Below are positions 23,436 to 24,086 of a stretch of DNA of 24,086 nt, piece by piece. Position 1 is the first letter of the stretch, and every line of letters begins with the position of its first letter. Origin of the DNA: CAUZIZ01 sp963579905. GTDB taxonomy: Bacteria > Acidobacteriota > UBA6911 > RPQK01 > JAJDTT01. Below the pieces are notes generated by a model. That model did no database searches. It was not told the origin of the DNA and was given only the letters and a program-made list of their open reading frames with translations. The DNA lies in assembly GCA_963579905.1 (NCBI GenBank), contig CAUZIZ010000078.1, positions 1 through 24,086 on the forward strand. The letters are read 5' to 3'. A program made the translations under genes and the position numbers.

Positions 23436-24086
23436 AGCCGCGGGCTTCGACAGAACAGCACGGCGGCCTGGAGACCAAATCTAAACAGAAGGTTTTACTA
23501 CAGCGAGCCCTATCCAGGAGTCCGCTTTAGCAGCAGGGGCGAAGCGTAATAGACTGGTCCTTTACATGCCAATTCACGAATGAGGTCTCATCTTAGTACA
23601 CCTTTTCACTAGTGTCCGGTTGAGCTATTTAGACATCTTCGTAACGTGATTATGATCAATCGGTTAGAAATATAATGGGCTCGGATCGACTTCAGCTTCG
23701 ATCTCTGCTTGGATTTAGATCAGGTTGCCCGGTCCCGGGTCTTCAAAAGGACGGGAAATGGGCGTTTCCAAGAAAACCAGTGAGGTCAATCCCAACGGGA
23801 TTGCGGCTTTCAGCCCAGGGTTTCCGAATCCTGAGTCGTCGAGTTCCCCCTCTGTAGCTCCTGATTCATAGGCAACAATTTCTCCCGGGCACATAGGTTA
23901 CACTTTTGGAGTCTTGGAGTTTCATTCTTCGGTGGGTGTATCTCGTCGTAGAAGCGGTGGGAACGGTGAAAAAACTCGACGCCAAGAGTCGTCTGCTTGA
24001 TGTCTCCGTTTTTCCACGGTTTCCACAGCGCGCCAGTTTCCACGGCTTTGCGGGTCATTTCTCTTTAGAGCTCCTCAGATCGTGTG
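23436..24086. other. No convincing gene; possible insertion-sequence edge
   Basis: About 650 bases without a credible CDS. CACTAGTGTCCGGTTGAG near 23608-23625 resembles a transposon end, and a TATAAT follows at 23671-23676. Short ORFs on both strands (60 aa plus, 82 aa minus) show no family features. The second terminus, if any, lies beyond the window. Confidence 0.4.

Noticed and set aside
23810..24058. 82-aa minus-strand ORF at the right edge
   Set aside because: No family feature or ribosome binding site; it may be part of an intergenic repeat, but a gene call is not supported.

Overview
The window looks like a chromosomal segment of a Gram-negative, LPS-making bacterium with moderate GC. 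It carries one full 16S rRNA gene on the minus strand. The 16S wording, together with lpxB, an RpoH-type sigma factor and NtrC-type regulation, fits Acidobacteriota or a neighbouring deep phylum. That placement is an inference from memory, not a search.

Layout. (1) 1-4545 looks like part of an integrated mobile element. A minus-strand operon encodes a ribbon-helix-helix protein, an excisionase-like HTH protein, a small helical protein and a DUF3631 P-loop ATPase. It ends beside a nested inverted-repeat array built from seven CCGGTAC/GTACCGG units (132-279), a candidate replication origin or att/operator region. A plus-strand sialidase-like (BNR) exported protein follows. (2) 4546-7353 is a 16S locus with unusual surroundings. 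It has a clear rrn promoter, a boxA, intact 16S flanking processing stems and the 16S gene itself. Downstream of 16S there is no 23S; instead there is a vapBC toxin-antitoxin pair in antisense orientation and only the 5' half of a tRNA-Ala(UGC), cut at the anticodon stem where the putative element begins. (3) 7447-12657 is a minus-strand cluster: a 5'-truncated unknown gene, mnmA, lpxB and an M1-aminopeptidase-like protein whose zinc and catalytic residues are lost. (4) 12658-12843 is a dispersed repeat that cuts into the unknown gene. (5) 13024-17385 is a signalling block: sensor histidine kinase, NtrC-family activator, then an ECF sigma factor preceded by a textbook sigma-54 (-24/-12) promoter. 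(6) 17591-19536 is a TlpA-like thioredoxin and threonine synthase operon; a 178-bp MITE sits exactly at the thrC stop codon. (7) A second copy of the dispersed repeat lies before an rpoH-like sigma gene, followed by convergent queA and a divergent MFS transporter. (8) 23436-24086 has no convincing gene and may contain an insertion-sequence edge.

The parts I would look at first are the inverted-repeat array beside the DUF3631 operon, the disrupted rrn/tRNA-Ala junction, the sigma-54 to ECF-sigma cascade, and the pseudo-M1 protein.
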